The notes: generated from the letters alone by a model not told the origin. 64,000 bases of DNA from Polaribacter irgensii 23-P (GCF_000153225.1 NZ_CH724148.1:1058640-1122639), one strand, 5' to 3'; positions 52,948 to 62,608 are shown, numbered from the stretch's first letter. Program-made: numbers and translations.

Positions 52948-53817
52948 TTAAGAAGGGCTGCTTTTTTTACTTCGGATACTTTCTATAACAACCGTTAATA
53001 TAATTAATCCGCCACCAATATAGGTTTTAAGGCTCGGTATTTCGTTGACGAGAAAATAGGCAATGCAGATTCCGAAAACAGGTTGTAAGCTGCTAATAAT
53101 ACTAGTGGTGGTTGCAGAAAAGAACTTCAAAGAGTGCAGCATCAAGCTGTGTCCAATGGCTGTGGTAAGAAGAGCGAGCAAAATCAAATACGCAAATTGA
53201 CTTTTTAAGCCCGATAGGTCCATAAAAAATAAGGTTGGAAGCAGTAAAACTGTGATGATTATTGTCTGGTACAGCATTAATGTGGTGCCATTATACCTAG
53301 CAACGTATTGCTTTAAAATTAGAATTCGTATCGCATAACAAAATGCAGAAAAAACTCCGAAAAGAATTCCTTTGGCTTGTGCACTTTCAATATTAAATTC
53401 TGGAGTTAAAACATACAACCCTGCTAAAACCATGAGCCCTAACAGAATGTATATTGGACTAAATTTCACTTTTAAAAATAGGGGTTCTAGCAGTGCTACC
53501 ATAATGGGAAAAGTGTATAAAGATAAAACGCCTAAAGCTACATTAGAGAGTTTTAAAGCATAAAAATAGGTGATCCAATGCACCGTCATTAAAACACCAC
53601 TAATAAAAAAAGGTTTGTAGTCTTTGGTTGATTTTATCGAAAAATCTATTTTTTTGAATTTCCCGTAGACAAATAAAAAGACCATTGCTAAAGAAGCTCT
53701 AAACCAAATAATGACTTCTACAGGCATTGCGATGTATTTACCTAAAACACCAGAGGTGCTTATAAAAAGAGTTGCTAAAAGGAGTAGCAATAAATTTTTG
53801 ATAGGACCTTTATTCAT
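52948..53817 (-). CDS. EamA/DMT family transporter
   Basis: A 289-residue inner-membrane protein with ten hydrophobic helices in two EamA repeats. The first repeat has GKYIAMPVEVIIWFRASLA, the second GVFSAFCYAIRILILKQY and SLQPVFGICIAYFLVNE. These carriers usually export metabolites or amino acids; substrate unknown. The start is ATG 53817, whose A overlaps the mfd stop (TAATG), so it is read from the mfd transcript. Confidence 0.88.
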   Translation of the reverse strand: MNKGPIKNLLLLLLATLFISTSGVLGKYIAMPVEVIIWFRASLAMVFLFVYGKFKKIDFSIKSTKDYKPFFISGVLMTVHWITYFYALKLSNVALGVLSLYTFPIMVALLEPLFLKVKFSPIYILLGLMVLAGLYVLTPEFNIESAQAKGILFGVFSAFCYAIRILILKQYVARYNGTTLMLYQTIIITVLLLPTLFFMDLSGLKSQFAYLILLALLTTAIGHSLMLHSLKFFSATTTSIISSLQPVFGICIAYFLVNEIPSLKTYIGGGLIILTVVIESIRSKKSSPS

Positions 53818-56800
53818 TAAATTTTCTTTAGAATATTCAAGGCTGTTTTTACCGCGTCTACGCGAATGAAAGTGACGAGTAAACGCAAACCATTTTTGGT
53901 TTCTTTTTCTTTCATAACACAACTCTTGCTATTTTGTTGCACATACTTTAGCATGTTAGAAAACGCTGTAGTTTGGTAAAAATCACTCTGTTGGTTTGCA
54001 ACAAAATAACCAATCATTCTTTTTTGCTTCAGAATAATCTTGTCCAATCCCAACGTTTTAGCCAGCCATTTTATTCGTATCGAGTCTAAAAGATCTAAAA
54101 CTTCATTTGGGATTTCTCCAAAGCGGTCAACAATTTCAGTTTCAAATACTTGAATTTCTTCTTCATTTTTTAAGTCAGAGAGTTTGTTGTATAAACTGAG
54201 TCTTTCCGTTACTGAATTTACATAATTATCGGGAAACAAAATTTCAAAGTCAGTATCTATTTGCACTTCTTTTACAAACTCTTTGGGCTTTGTTTCATCT
54301 GTTGGATATAAGTCTTTGAACTCATTTTCTTTCAATTCTTCAATTGCCTCTTGTAAGATTTTTTGGTAGGTGTCAAATCCAATATCATTGATAAATCCAC
54401 TTTGTTCTCCTCCTAACAAATCTCCTGCACCTCGAATTTCTAAATCTTTCATAGCAATATTAATTCCACTTCCTAAATCAGAAAATAAAACTAAGGCCTC
54501 TATGCGTTTTCGAGCATCGTCAGTCATTACATGGTAGGGAGGTGTTATGAAATAACAGAATGCTTTTTTATTTGAGCGACCAACTCTACCACGCATTTGA
54601 TGCAAGTCTGAAAGTCCAAAATTATTGGCATTATTGATAAAAATAGTATTTGCATTTGGTACATCTAAACCGCTTTCTATAATGGTTGTAGAGACTAAAA
54701 CATCAAATTCATTGTTCATGAAACTAAGCATTAGTCCCTCCAATTTTTTACCTTCCATTTGTCCGTGTCCAATACCAATTTTTGCCGAGGGAACGAGCCT
54801 TTGGAGTAAGCCAGCAACTTCTTTTATATTTTCAATTCTATTGTGAATAAAGAAAATCTGTCCACCTCTAGAAATCTCGTAAGAAATCGCATCGCGAATG
54901 GTTTCCTCAGAAAACCGAATGACATTTGTGTCTATGGGATGTCTGTTCGGGGGTGCTGTTTTAATAATCGATAAATCTCTTGCTGCCATTAAGCTGAATT
55001 GCAAGGTTCTTGGGATGGGTGTAGCGGTAAGGGTCAAAGTATCAATATTTTCCTTTAAAGTTTTCAGTTTGTCCTTTACAGCAACCCCAAATTTCTGTTC
55101 TTCATCAATAATTAACAGGCCTAAATTTTTAAATTTTATGCGTTGGTTTGTAAGCTGGTGAGTACCAATAATAATATCTACAGAACCATTATTTACACCT
55201 TCTATTGCGGCCGTTTTTTCTTTTGCAGTTCGAAACCTATTTAAGTAATCAATTTTTAAGGGAAAATCTTTAAGACGTTCTGTAAAAGTCTTGTAATGTT
55301 GAAAAGCAAGAATTGTTGTAGGTACTAAAATAGCGACTTGCTTGCCATTGTCTACTGCTTTGAAAGCAGCCCTAATAGCTACTTCTGTTTTTCCAAAACC
55401 AACATCTCCACAGACTAAGCGATCCATAGGTTGCGCTTTTTCCATGTCCTTTTTTACATCTTGTGTGGCGGTAAATTGATCTGGAGTATCTTCATAGATA
55501 AAACTTCCTTCTAACTCGTGTTGAATGTGGGAGTCTGGACCAAATGAAAACCCTTTTTCAAGCTTTCTTTTTGCGTACAATTGAATTAAATTAAAAGCGA
55601 TATGTTTAACTCGTGCCTTTGTTTTTTGTTTGATTTTCTTCCAAGCACCAGAACCTAATTTGTAGATTTTTGGAGCTTTCCCGTCTTTACCACTGAATTT
55701 AGAAATTTTGTGGAGCGAATGAATACTCACATATAGAATATCTCGTTCGCCATACACTAATTTAATAGCTTCTTGTTTATTTCCTTGAACATCAATTTTT
55801 TGTAAGCCTCCAAATTTTCCAATTCCGTGGTCCATATGGGTTACATAATCTCCAATTTCAAGTTTGTTCAACTCTAGGATGGTTATGGCTTGTTTTTTTG
55901 CATATCCATTTTTCAGTCTGAACTTGTGATAGCGTTCAAATATTTGGTGATCTGTATAACAAACCAGTCTGTTGTCTACATCTATAAAACCCTGATATAA
56001 TGGAAAGACAACGGTTTCATAGTGTACTTCTTGTTCCGAATCGTCAAAAATATCCTGAAAGCGTTTTGCTTGTTGCTCATTTGCACAGAAAATATAATTT
56101 TTAAATCCTCCTTTGTGGTATTCTGTTAAGTTGTCAATTAATAAATTGAATTGTTTGTTAAAAGAGGGTTGTGGTAGGGTGTTGAATGTAATGTTTTCTT
56201 TTACAATAGCGTCAAAGGGCTTGTCTTGTTGCCCAATATCAACTAAAGAGAATTCTTGCAATTGCTTTTTTATAAAGGCGCCGTCGCAAAACAATTCACT
56301 TGGTTTGGCGTGCTTTATTTCTTTGGACAAATCGTTAAAAGCATTTTCTGATTTTAGGAAGAGGCTGTCTAAACTTCCAAATAATAATCCCGTGTTTTTT
56401 GTAAAGATGATGGTATTCGAAGAAATATATTTTAAGAAACTTTGGCGGTGTTCTTGTAGCGTTTTGTTTTCAATATTGGGGATGATGGATACTTTTTTTA
56501 ATTTTTCTTTTGAGAGTTGCGTTTCTACATCAAAGGAACGAATACTTTCTATTTCATCACCAAAAAATTCAATCCTGTAGGGTTCATCATTGGAAAATGA
56601 AAATACATCTACGATTCCCCCACGAACAGAAAAGTCTCCAGGCTCAGTTACAAAATCTACGCGTTTAAATTTATATTCAAAGAGCAGTTCGTTTACAAAG
56701 TCTAAGGATAGGTTTTCGCCAACGGTGACTTTTAGTGTGTTTTTATCCAATTCTTTTTTGGTCACAACTTTTTCAAAAAGTGCATCAGGATAGGTTACGA

Positions 56801-57161
56801 TGATAGCTGATTTTTTTTGAGAATTTATCCTATTTAGAACTTCAGAGCGCAAGAGCACATTGGCATTGTCTACTTCTTCAATTTGATAAGGTCTTCTGTA
56901 AGATCCTGGATAAAAAAGGACATTTTTTTCTCCTAAAAGTTGTTCTAAATCATTTAGATAATAGGCAGCCTCTTCTTTGTCGTTAAGGACTAAAAGATAG
57001 GGTCTTTCTGAGGTTTTGAAAGTTTCTGAAATGACAAAAGACAATGAAGATCCCACCAAATTAGTGATTTGGAAATGGTTTTTGTCTTGTTTAAAAGCCT
57101 GTATAATCTGCGAAATATTCGAAGATTGTTGGTATTGGTTTACAATATTCTGCGTACTCAA
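53817..57161 (-). CDS. mfd: Transcription-repair coupling factor
   Basis: An 1114-residue Mfd, which removes stalled RNA polymerase and recruits UvrA. UvrB-like domains lie at about 1-350 (PGSYRRPYQIEEVDNANVLLRSEVLNRI). The RNA-polymerase-interacting CarD-like domain follows (GDYVTHMDHGIGKF, about 415). The SF2 motor has CGDVGFGKTEVAIRAA (Walker A), IIDEEQKFG (DEEQ), TLTATPIPRTL and the QMRGRVGRSNKKA TRG motif. The start is TTG 57161, supported by the -7 element 16 nt upstream. C-terminal D7 domain present. Complete. Confidence 0.95.
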   Translation of the reverse strand: MSTQNIVNQYQQSSNISQIIQAFKQDKNHFQITNLVGSSLSFVISETFKTSERPYLLVLNDKEEAAYYLNDLEQLLGEKNVLFYPGSYRRPYQIEEVDNANVLLRSEVLNRINSQKKSAIIVTYPDALFEKVVTKKELDKNTLKVTVGENLSLDFVNELLFEYKFKRVDFVTEPGDFSVRGGIVDVFSFSNDEPYRIEFFGDEIESIRSFDVETQLSKEKLKKVSIIPNIENKTLQEHRQSFLKYISSNTIIFTKNTGLLFGSLDSLFLKSENAFNDLSKEIKHAKPSELFCDGAFIKKQLQEFSLVDIGQQDKPFDAIVKENITFNTLPQPSFNKQFNLLIDNLTEYHKGGFKNYIFCANEQQAKRFQDIFDDSEQEVHYETVVFPLYQGFIDVDNRLVCYTDHQIFERYHKFRLKNGYAKKQAITILELNKLEIGDYVTHMDHGIGKFGGLQKIDVQGNKQEAIKLVYGERDILYVSIHSLHKISKFSGKDGKAPKIYKLGSGAWKKIKQKTKARVKHIAFNLIQLYAKRKLEKGFSFGPDSHIQHELEGSFIYEDTPDQFTATQDVKKDMEKAQPMDRLVCGDVGFGKTEVAIRAAFKAVDNGKQVAILVPTTILAFQHYKTFTERLKDFPLKIDYLNRFRTAKEKTAAIEGVNNGSVDIIIGTHQLTNQRIKFKNLGLLIIDEEQKFGVAVKDKLKTLKENIDTLTLTATPIPRTLQFSLMAARDLSIIKTAPPNRHPIDTNVIRFSEETIRDAISYEISRGGQIFFIHNRIENIKEVAGLLQRLVPSAKIGIGHGQMEGKKLEGLMLSFMNNEFDVLVSTTIIESGLDVPNANTIFINNANNFGLSDLHQMRGRVGRSNKKAFCYFITPPYHVMTDDARKRIEALVLFSDLGSGINIAMKDLEIRGAGDLLGGEQSGFINDIGFDTYQKILQEAIEELKENEFKDLYPTDETKPKEFVKEVQIDTDFEILFPDNYVNSVTERLSLYNKLSDLKNEEEIQVFETEIVDRFGEIPNEVLDLLDSIRIKWLAKTLGLDKIILKQKRMIGYFVANQQSDFYQTTAFSNMLKYVQQNSKSCVMKEKETKNGLRLLVTFIRVDAVKTALNILKKI

Positions 57162-57177
57162 CCTGTGAAGTTTTGTG

Positions 57178-57185
57178 CAAATGTA
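57178..57185 (-). promoter_or_regulatory. -7 element TACATTTG (minus strand) for mfd
   Basis: Plus strand reads CAAATGTA. Perfect consensus with a 16-nt gap before the TTG start at 57161; no ATG lies between. Confidence 0.6.
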
Positions 57186-57306
57186 AGCTGTAAATTAGTA
57201 AGAACCTCTGAAGTATTTCGTTTTCTTACCTTTTTTTCTCGACCTAATGTCCTTCATAGGCTGATCAGCAAGTGAGTAGGTTGTGTTTTTATAAAAAGGA
57301 AGTTAT

Positions 57307-57795
57307 CTATTTATAGTTTGTTAAAATAGTAGTCATTTTTTCACTGTTTAAAAAACCTACTAGTTGCAAGTCTATTTCAAATTTTGCGTTTAAAATTGTG
57401 GTGGTTGGGTAGGCAATTCTTTTTTTAATTGTTCCCAGTTCTTGAGCTAGTTCGTGAATGCCAGTATTTGTTCCAGTAGGTTTATATTGGAACGTTTTTC
57501 CTAAAAAAGGAATGGCTCTTTTTTCTTCTCCATTTAAAAGGAGAACATAAAAATTTTTATTTAAAAGTTGAATTACTTTTCTATTCTCAAAAGTAGTTTT
57601 TTTCATTCCATGGCATATTTTACACCAATCTGTGTAAAGAAGAATAAGCAGTGGTTTTGGTTTTTTTTGCTGCAAATTTTCAACTTCTTCGAAAGTGACA
57701 ATATTTAAAACTTCTTTTTCCTTACTTTCTTGTCCGCAGATCGTAAAACAACCAAGGAGAAGAAAGAGAAAAAGAAGTTTTTTTGTACAATGCAT
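57307..57795 (-). CDS. Exported thioredoxin-fold protein
   Basis: A 162-residue protein with signal peptide (LLGCFTICGQ) and a thioredoxin-like fold. Its redox motif is WCKIC in LLILLYTDWCKICHGMKK. YPTTTILNAKFEI supplies the cis-Pro strand. It resembles the Thioredoxin_7/DUF255 group of periplasmic disulfide proteins. It lies 18 nt downstream of a TonB receptor whose plug holds a CSVC pair, so it may keep those cysteines reduced; that is inference. Likely in the metal-regulated operon. Confidence 0.85.
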   Translation of the reverse strand: MHCTKKLLFLFLLLGCFTICGQESKEKEVLNIVTFEEVENLQQKKPKPLLILLYTDWCKICHGMKKTTFENRKVIQLLNKNFYVLLLNGEEKRAIPFLGKTFQYKPTGTNTGIHELAQELGTIKKRIAYPTTTILNAKFEIDLQLVGFLNSEKMTTILTNYK

Positions 57796-57813
57796 AATTA
57801 GCTTCGCAATATA

Positions 57814-60048
57814 TTAAAAAAGGGTGTAACGCACTCCTGCAAAAGCTCTAATTCCTTGGTTAGATGTGTATACATAACTCGGATCAAAAGCTCTTTCTGG
57901 GTTTAATTCTGTGTTTACGTTAATATCAAATGGATTGCCTGCGTTGTTAATACTATTGGCAGCAGGCGTAAAGTTTAGTAAATTTTTAACACCGCCGTAC
58001 AGTTCCCAGCTATTTGTGAATTTCTTTGTCAACTGAATATTTTGAATGCTAAACCACGGAGAGTATTCATCTCTTGGATCATTCTCACCTAATAAAGGCA
58101 AACGCATAGGACCGTATAGATTTCCGGTATAATCAATGCTAAAATCATTACTGAACTTGTAAGATATAGACCAAACTCCGCTAAAACTTTCCGTTAGTAA
58201 CTGTTTTCTTTTTACGCCGTTTTCTGTTACAGAAACCTCCATTAAAGTAGCTCCTGCATTTATTGCTAAACCATTTGTAAATAATAAATCTGCATTTAGC
58301 GAAACTCCTTGTGAAACGGAAGAACCTTCTAAATTGGCATATATAATCTTATTGGGATCGCTTTCATAGTCGGGCAAAATTCTATTGTTGAAATAGGTGT
58401 AAAAAGCACTTGCATCTAAAGTGATAAAAGAATTTTCAGTATTTATTTTTTTCACATAATTAATGTTGGTATTCCAAGAGGTTTCTGGATTTAACTCACC
58501 CTCAAACTCTACGGTTCTTGCACCAGTTAAAGCGGCGTGATCTTCTGTAAAAACATTTGCAACCCTAAATCCATTTCCAGCACTTAGTCTCACAATATTT
58601 GATTTATCTCTAGAATTCCATTTGTAATTTACTCTTGGAGAAAAGATATTCCCATGCAGGCTATTGTGATCCCATCGAACACCTAGAAGTAATTTTTTTC
58701 GATCACTCAAACTAATTTCATCCTGCGCAAAAACACCAGGTAAGTGGATTATCGAGGGATTATTTTCAATGCCATTTTCATTTAAAGTTGCAAAAGTATT
58801 ATCGTCATAAAAAGTATAACGATACGCTGCACCTAGTAATAAATCATGTTTTTTACCCAATTGTTTGCTGTAAATTAACTGACCAAAACCAACTAACTGC
58901 TCTGCATCATATGAAGTTTCTCCATAATAAGAATCTTGATAATGGCCGTTTGCGCTAAATTGGAAACTTAAATTTTCTGAAGTCGGCAATTCGTAAGTTC
59001 CAAAAGTTTCCCATCTATTTGTATAGATACTTTCTCCATAAATTTGGTTGCCTCCTCTAAATTCTTTTTCCCAATCCATTTCTCCTCCCCAACGATCTTC
59101 GTATACATAACGACCAGCAATCGTAAATACTTTATTGCTTTTTCTTTCGATGTTTACTTTGTTAAAGATGGAGATTCTATTCTGTAAGGTCATATCGGTA
59201 AAATTGTCATTGTTGTTGTCAATTCTATTTTGATAATTGAAATAATTAATACCTAACAAACCTTGTACCTTATCTGATGCTTTGTAGCTCATGCTAATAT
59301 CTGTGTTCACTTCTCCCCAAGAACTCGCCATAACATCTGTAGCTAAAATAGGTGCATTTGCAGCTTTTTTGGTGATAACATTTATAATACCACCCACAGC
59401 TTCAGAACCATACAGCGTAGAAGCTGGCCCTTTAACAATTTCTACTCTCTCTATAAGTGCCTGTGGAATTCCCGTTAACCCGTATACAGTAGAAAGTCCA
59501 CTTACAAGTGGCATTCCGTCAATTAATACAAAGGTATAAGGTCCTTCTAAACCATTGATGTGAATATCTCCCGTATTACAAACACTACAATTCAATTGCG
59601 GACGAACACCATTTACGTTCTGTAAAGACTCAAAGATTGAAGGCGTAGGATTTTTTCTAAAAAAAGTTTCGCTATACACTTCGACAGGAACAGGGCTGTT
59701 TGTTTTCGATACGGGTCTTAAGGTTCCAGAAACTACAATTTCATCTAAAGAGTCATCTTCCATTAAAATAACATCTCTTGTTATTTTTTTATCCGCTGTA
59801 ATCGAAATTTGGATCGCTTTTGTTTTGTATCCAATGCTACTAATTATTAAGGTATAGTTGTCTTTGGGTATCTTGTTTAATTCATAAAAACCGGAATCAT
59901 CCGAAGAAGTACCAATTTTAGTTTTCTTTAAATACACATTTGCATACGGCAGTTCATCGCCATTTTCGGCAGTTACTTTTCCGCTAACTGTCTGGCCTGA
60001 CATGCAGGTGGATATCAGTAATAAACCTATAAATATTATATTTTTCAT
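57814..60048 (-). CDS. TonB-dependent receptor with CXXC plug motif
   Basis: A 744-residue outer-membrane receptor. Signal peptide (ISTCMSGQ), carboxypeptidase-like beta domain (about 20-97: VSGKVTAENGDELPYANVYL), plug (about 105-235) and a 22-strand barrel ending in RYTLF. Within the plug, residues C154 and C157 (QLNCSVCNTGDIHINGLEG) form a CXXC, found in a Bacteroidetes receptor group associated with metal uptake. The promoter -7 (TACATTTG) and the 22-bp palindrome before dtxR indicate control by the adjacent metalloregulator. Ligand presumably a metal ion or chelate. Confidence 0.9.
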   Translation of the reverse strand: MKNIIFIGLLLISTCMSGQTVSGKVTAENGDELPYANVYLKKTKIGTSSDDSGFYELNKIPKDNYTLIISSIGYKTKAIQISITADKKITRDVILMEDDSLDEIVVSGTLRPVSKTNSPVPVEVYSETFFRKNPTPSIFESLQNVNGVRPQLNCSVCNTGDIHINGLEGPYTFVLIDGMPLVSGLSTVYGLTGIPQALIERVEIVKGPASTLYGSEAVGGIINVITKKAANAPILATDVMASSWGEVNTDISMSYKASDKVQGLLGINYFNYQNRIDNNNDNFTDMTLQNRISIFNKVNIERKSNKVFTIAGRYVYEDRWGGEMDWEKEFRGGNQIYGESIYTNRWETFGTYELPTSENLSFQFSANGHYQDSYYGETSYDAEQLVGFGQLIYSKQLGKKHDLLLGAAYRYTFYDDNTFATLNENGIENNPSIIHLPGVFAQDEISLSDRKKLLLGVRWDHNSLHGNIFSPRVNYKWNSRDKSNIVRLSAGNGFRVANVFTEDHAALTGARTVEFEGELNPETSWNTNINYVKKINTENSFITLDASAFYTYFNNRILPDYESDPNKIIYANLEGSSVSQGVSLNADLLFTNGLAINAGATLMEVSVTENGVKRKQLLTESFSGVWSISYKFSNDFSIDYTGNLYGPMRLPLLGENDPRDEYSPWFSIQNIQLTKKFTNSWELYGGVKNLLNFTPAANSINNAGNPFDINVNTELNPERAFDPSYVYTSNQGIRAFAGVRYTLF

Positions 60049-60070
60049 TTTAAAATAATTTAATTTTTGG

Positions 60071-60078
60071 CAAATGTA
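60071..60078 (-). promoter_or_regulatory. -7 element TACATTTG (minus strand) for the receptor gene
   Basis: Plus strand reads CAAATGTA. Perfect consensus with a 22-nt gap to ATG 60048. The palindromic operator lies just upstream of it, in the spacer and -33 region. Confidence 0.65.
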
Positions 60079-60083
60079 ACATT

Positions 60084-60105
60084 ATTTTTAGACTTGTCTA
60101 AAAAT
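60084..60105. promoter_or_regulatory. Palindromic DtxR-type operator
   Basis: A perfect 10-bp inverted repeat, ATTTTTAGAC / GTCTAAAAAT, with a TT spacer. It lies in the divergent region between the receptor and dtxR. It sits over the spacer/-33 zone of the receptor promoter and abuts the -33 TTG (60109-60111) of the dtxR promoter. The TTTAGAC-type arm is like DtxR/MntR family operators. Confidence 0.8.
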
Positions 60106-60129
60106 TAATTGGAATAAAAATAAAAAGTA

Positions 60130-60137
60130 TATCTTTG
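60130..60137 (+). promoter_or_regulatory. -7 element TATCTTTG for dtxR
   Basis: Perfect TAnnTTTG with TTG at 60109-60111 and an 18-nt spacer, within the 17-23 nt range usual for Bacteroidetes. ATG is at 60156. Confidence 0.72.
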
Positions 60138-60155
60138 TGCCACTAAATACGTATA

Positions 60156-60809
60156 ATGTTTACACTTTCTGAAGAGAATTATTTAAAGGCGATTTATCAT
60201 TTAGAATCAGATTCGAAAAAGGGAATAAGTACAAATGCCATTGCAAAAAGCTTAGAAACAAAAGCCTCTTCAGTGACAGATATGGTTAAAAAATTGTCTG
60301 AGAAAAAAGTGGTCCTCTACAAAAAGTACCAAGGAGTAACTTTAACAGCGTTTGGGAAAAAAACGGCAGCAAATATTGTGAGAAAGCATCGGTTGTGGGA
60401 AGTTTTTTTAGTCGAGCGCTTGAATTTTTCTTGGGATGAGGTACACGAGGTTGCAGAGCAATTAGAGCATATTAAATCACCAAAATTAATCAATCAGTTA
60501 GATGCTCTTTTGGGTTTTCCTACTCATGATCCTCATGGGGATCCAATTCCTGATAAAGACGGGAATGTAAATACTCTTGATAAAATTCTTTTATCAACTT
60601 TAAATAAAAACGAAAGTGGTGTTTGTGTTGGGGTGAATGATTCTTCATCAGAATTTTTACGTTTTTTAGACAAAAAGAAAATCACGCTTGGAAAAAAAAT
60701 CATTGTTCTCGAAAAAGAAGATTTTGACGACTCATTGTTTATCGAAATTGATGGAGAGAAACTATCAATTTCAAAGAAAATAGCTAGTAATTTATACATA
60801 AAGAAGTAG
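60156..60809 (+). CDS. dtxR: DtxR family metal-dependent repressor
   Basis: A 217-residue regulator. The N-terminal winged helix (about 1-70: FTLSEENYLKAIYHLE, ISTNAIAKSL, SSVTDMVKKLSEKK) binds DNA. The dimerisation/metal domain (about 71-140) has the family's KHRLWEVFLVERL, EVHEVAEQLEHI and HDPHGDPIP with metal-ligand Glu/His. A C-terminal SH3/FeoA-like domain (about 150-217) follows, as in IdeR. With Mn or Fe bound it should repress both arms of the divergent locus, including itself. troA starts 5 nt later. Confidence 0.92.
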   Translation: MFTLSEENYLKAIYHLESDSKKGISTNAIAKSLETKASSVTDMVKKLSEKKVVLYKKYQGVTLTAFGKKTAANIVRKHRLWEVFLVERLNFSWDEVHEVAEQLEHIKSPKLINQLDALLGFPTHDPHGDPIPDKDGNVNTLDKILLSTLNKNESGVCVGVNDSSSEFLRFLDKKKITLGKKIIVLEKEDFDDSLFIEIDGEKLSISKKIASNLYIKK

Positions 60810-60814
60810 GTTAA

Positions 60815-61723
60815 ATGAAGAAATATATAATTTTAGTATGCTTAATATCCATTTTTTCTTGTAAAAAAGTGGGGAAGAAGAACGGAAAGTTAAAGGTAGT
60901 GACCACCACAACAATGATTACCGATTTGGTAAAAAATATTGGTGGAGACAAAATAGACGTGCAGGGTTTGATGGGTGCTGGCGTCGATCCGCATTTGTAC
61001 AAAGCAAGTGAAGGGGATGTAGGTAAATTATTTAACGCGGATGTAATTGTCTATAATGGATTGCATTTAGAGGGGAAATTAGAGGATGTATTTGAAAAAA
61101 TGCGTCAACAGAATAAGAAAACCATCGCAGCTTCTGATGCTCTTGATCCCGCTATATTAATTGGCTCAGAATATTTTGCGTCTAATTACGATCCACATAT
61201 TTGGTTTGACATAACTAACTGGGAACTCATTACGCAATACATTACAGATAAATTTTGTGAGTTGGATGCCGAGAATTCAGAAACATATAAAACAAATGGA
61301 GCAGACTATTTAAAAACATTAGCCTCTTTAAAATTAGCCATTACCGAACAAGTAAATTCTTTACCAGTAGCAAGGAGAATTTTAGTAACAGCGCATGATG
61401 CTTTTAATTATTTCGGAAATGAATTTCAATTTAATGTGGTGGGCTTGCAAGGACTTTCTACAGCAACAGAAGCAGGAGTAAAAGATGTACAGCGATTGGC
61501 AAGTTTTATTGAAGAAAAAAATGTGAAAGCAATTTTCATAGAAAGTTCAGTACCGAAAAGGACAGTGGAAGCTTTGCAGGAGGCCGTGAGAGCAAAAGGT
61601 AAAGAAGTCGTGATCGGCGGCACTTTATATTCGGATGCATTAGGCAGTGCAGGAACTGCTGAAGCCACTTATGTTGGAATGTACAAACACAATGTAAAAA
61701 TTATTGTAAGCTCTTTAAAATAG
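60815..61723 (+). CDS. troA: Metal ABC transporter substrate-binding lipoprotein (TroA-like)
   Basis: A 302-residue cluster-9 binding protein with lipobox ISIFSC (Cys16). Metal ligands by position: H60 (GVDPHLYKAS), H128 (YDPHIWFD), H194 (TAHDAFNYF) and D274 (YSDALG). This H-H-H-D set is that of Treponema TroA; PsaA/MntC-type Mn proteins have Glu at the third place. There is no His-rich loop, unlike many ZnuA. So Mn, Zn or Fe are all possible. In the dtxR operon with its ATPase and permeases. Confidence 0.9.
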   Translation: MKKYIILVCLISIFSCKKVGKKNGKLKVVTTTTMITDLVKNIGGDKIDVQGLMGAGVDPHLYKASEGDVGKLFNADVIVYNGLHLEGKLEDVFEKMRQQNKKTIAASDALDPAILIGSEYFASNYDPHIWFDITNWELITQYITDKFCELDAENSETYKTNGADYLKTLASLKLAITEQVNSLPVARRILVTAHDAFNYFGNEFQFNVVGLQGLSTATEAGVKDVQRLASFIEEKNVKAIFIESSVPKRTVEALQEAVRAKGKEVVIGGTLYSDALGSAGTAEATYVGMYKHNVKIIVSSLK

Positions 61724-61728
61724 AATAA

Positions 61729-62469
61729 ATGGAGTCACAAAAAATAGCGATTGCTGTAGACGATTTAACGGTTGCATACAACTACAAACCCGTTTTGTGG
61801 GACATTGATCTCGCAATCCCAGAAGGTGTTTTAATGGCAATTGTAGGTCCGAATGGTGCAGGAAAATCAACTTTGATAAAATCTATTTTAGGAATTATTG
61901 AGCCCATAGCAGGAAGTGTTTCTATTTACGGAAAGCCGTATGATAAACAGCGAAAATTAGTAGGATATGTTCCACAAAAAGGAAGTGTAGATTGGGATTT
62001 TCCAACCACAGCTTTAGATGTGGTGATGATGGGAACTTACGGAAAGTTAGGTTGGATTAAAAGACCAGGTAAAAGCGAACGAAAAACAGCATTGGAGTCC
62101 TTAGAAAAAGTAGGAATGCTTTCTTTTAAAGACCGACAAATAAATCAGCTATCAGGTGGACAACAGCAGCGCGTTTTTTTGGCGAGAGCACTAGCGCAAG
62201 ATGCGGATATTTATTTTATGGATGAACCTTTTCAAGGAGTAGATGCTACCACAGAAATTACCATTATTAATATTTTGAAAGAATTGCGGAAAGCAGGAAA
62301 AACAGTGGTTGTAGTCCATCACGACTTACAAACAGTGCCGGAATATTTTGATTGGGTAACATTTTTAAATGTTAAAAAGATAGCAACCGGACCTGTGAAA
62401 GAGATTTTTAATGACGATAATCTGACCAAAACATATGGCATAAATTATAAGGTAAGTGTCCAAAAATAG
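61729..62469 (+). CDS. troB: Metal ABC transporter ATPase (TroB-like)
   Basis: A 246-residue ATPase. Walker A is [10 protein letters not shown]-loop at [13 protein letters not shown], signature [15 protein letters not shown] and Walker B DIYFMDEP with the following H-loop VVVHHDL. It energises uptake through the TroC/TroD permeases. The WDFP after the Q-loop is typical of Mn/Zn family members. It starts 5 nt after troA and is followed by 139 nt to the permease coding region. Confidence 0.92.
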   Translation: MESQKIAIAVDDLTVAYNYKPVLWDIDLAIPEGVLMAIVGPNGAGKSTLIKSILGIIEPIAGSVSIYGKPYDKQRKLVGYVPQKGSVDWDFPTTALDVVMMGTYGKLGWIKRPGKSERKTALESLEKVGMLSFKDRQINQLSGGQQQRVFLARALAQDADIYFMDEPFQGVDATTEITIINILKELRKAGKTVVVVHHDLQTVPEYFDWVTFLNVKKIATGPVKEIFNDDNLTKTYGINYKVSVQK

Positions 62470-62608
62470 TTTTTAAGAGAAGTAAAAAATAAGAAACAAA
62501 TGTTAGAAAGTGATTTATGAAATATGTAGGTTTTTTCACCAATTCACAAGCATAAATAGATACTTTTAAACAACGAATAGCAAACAATAAACCTCTAAAA
62601 CTTAAACC

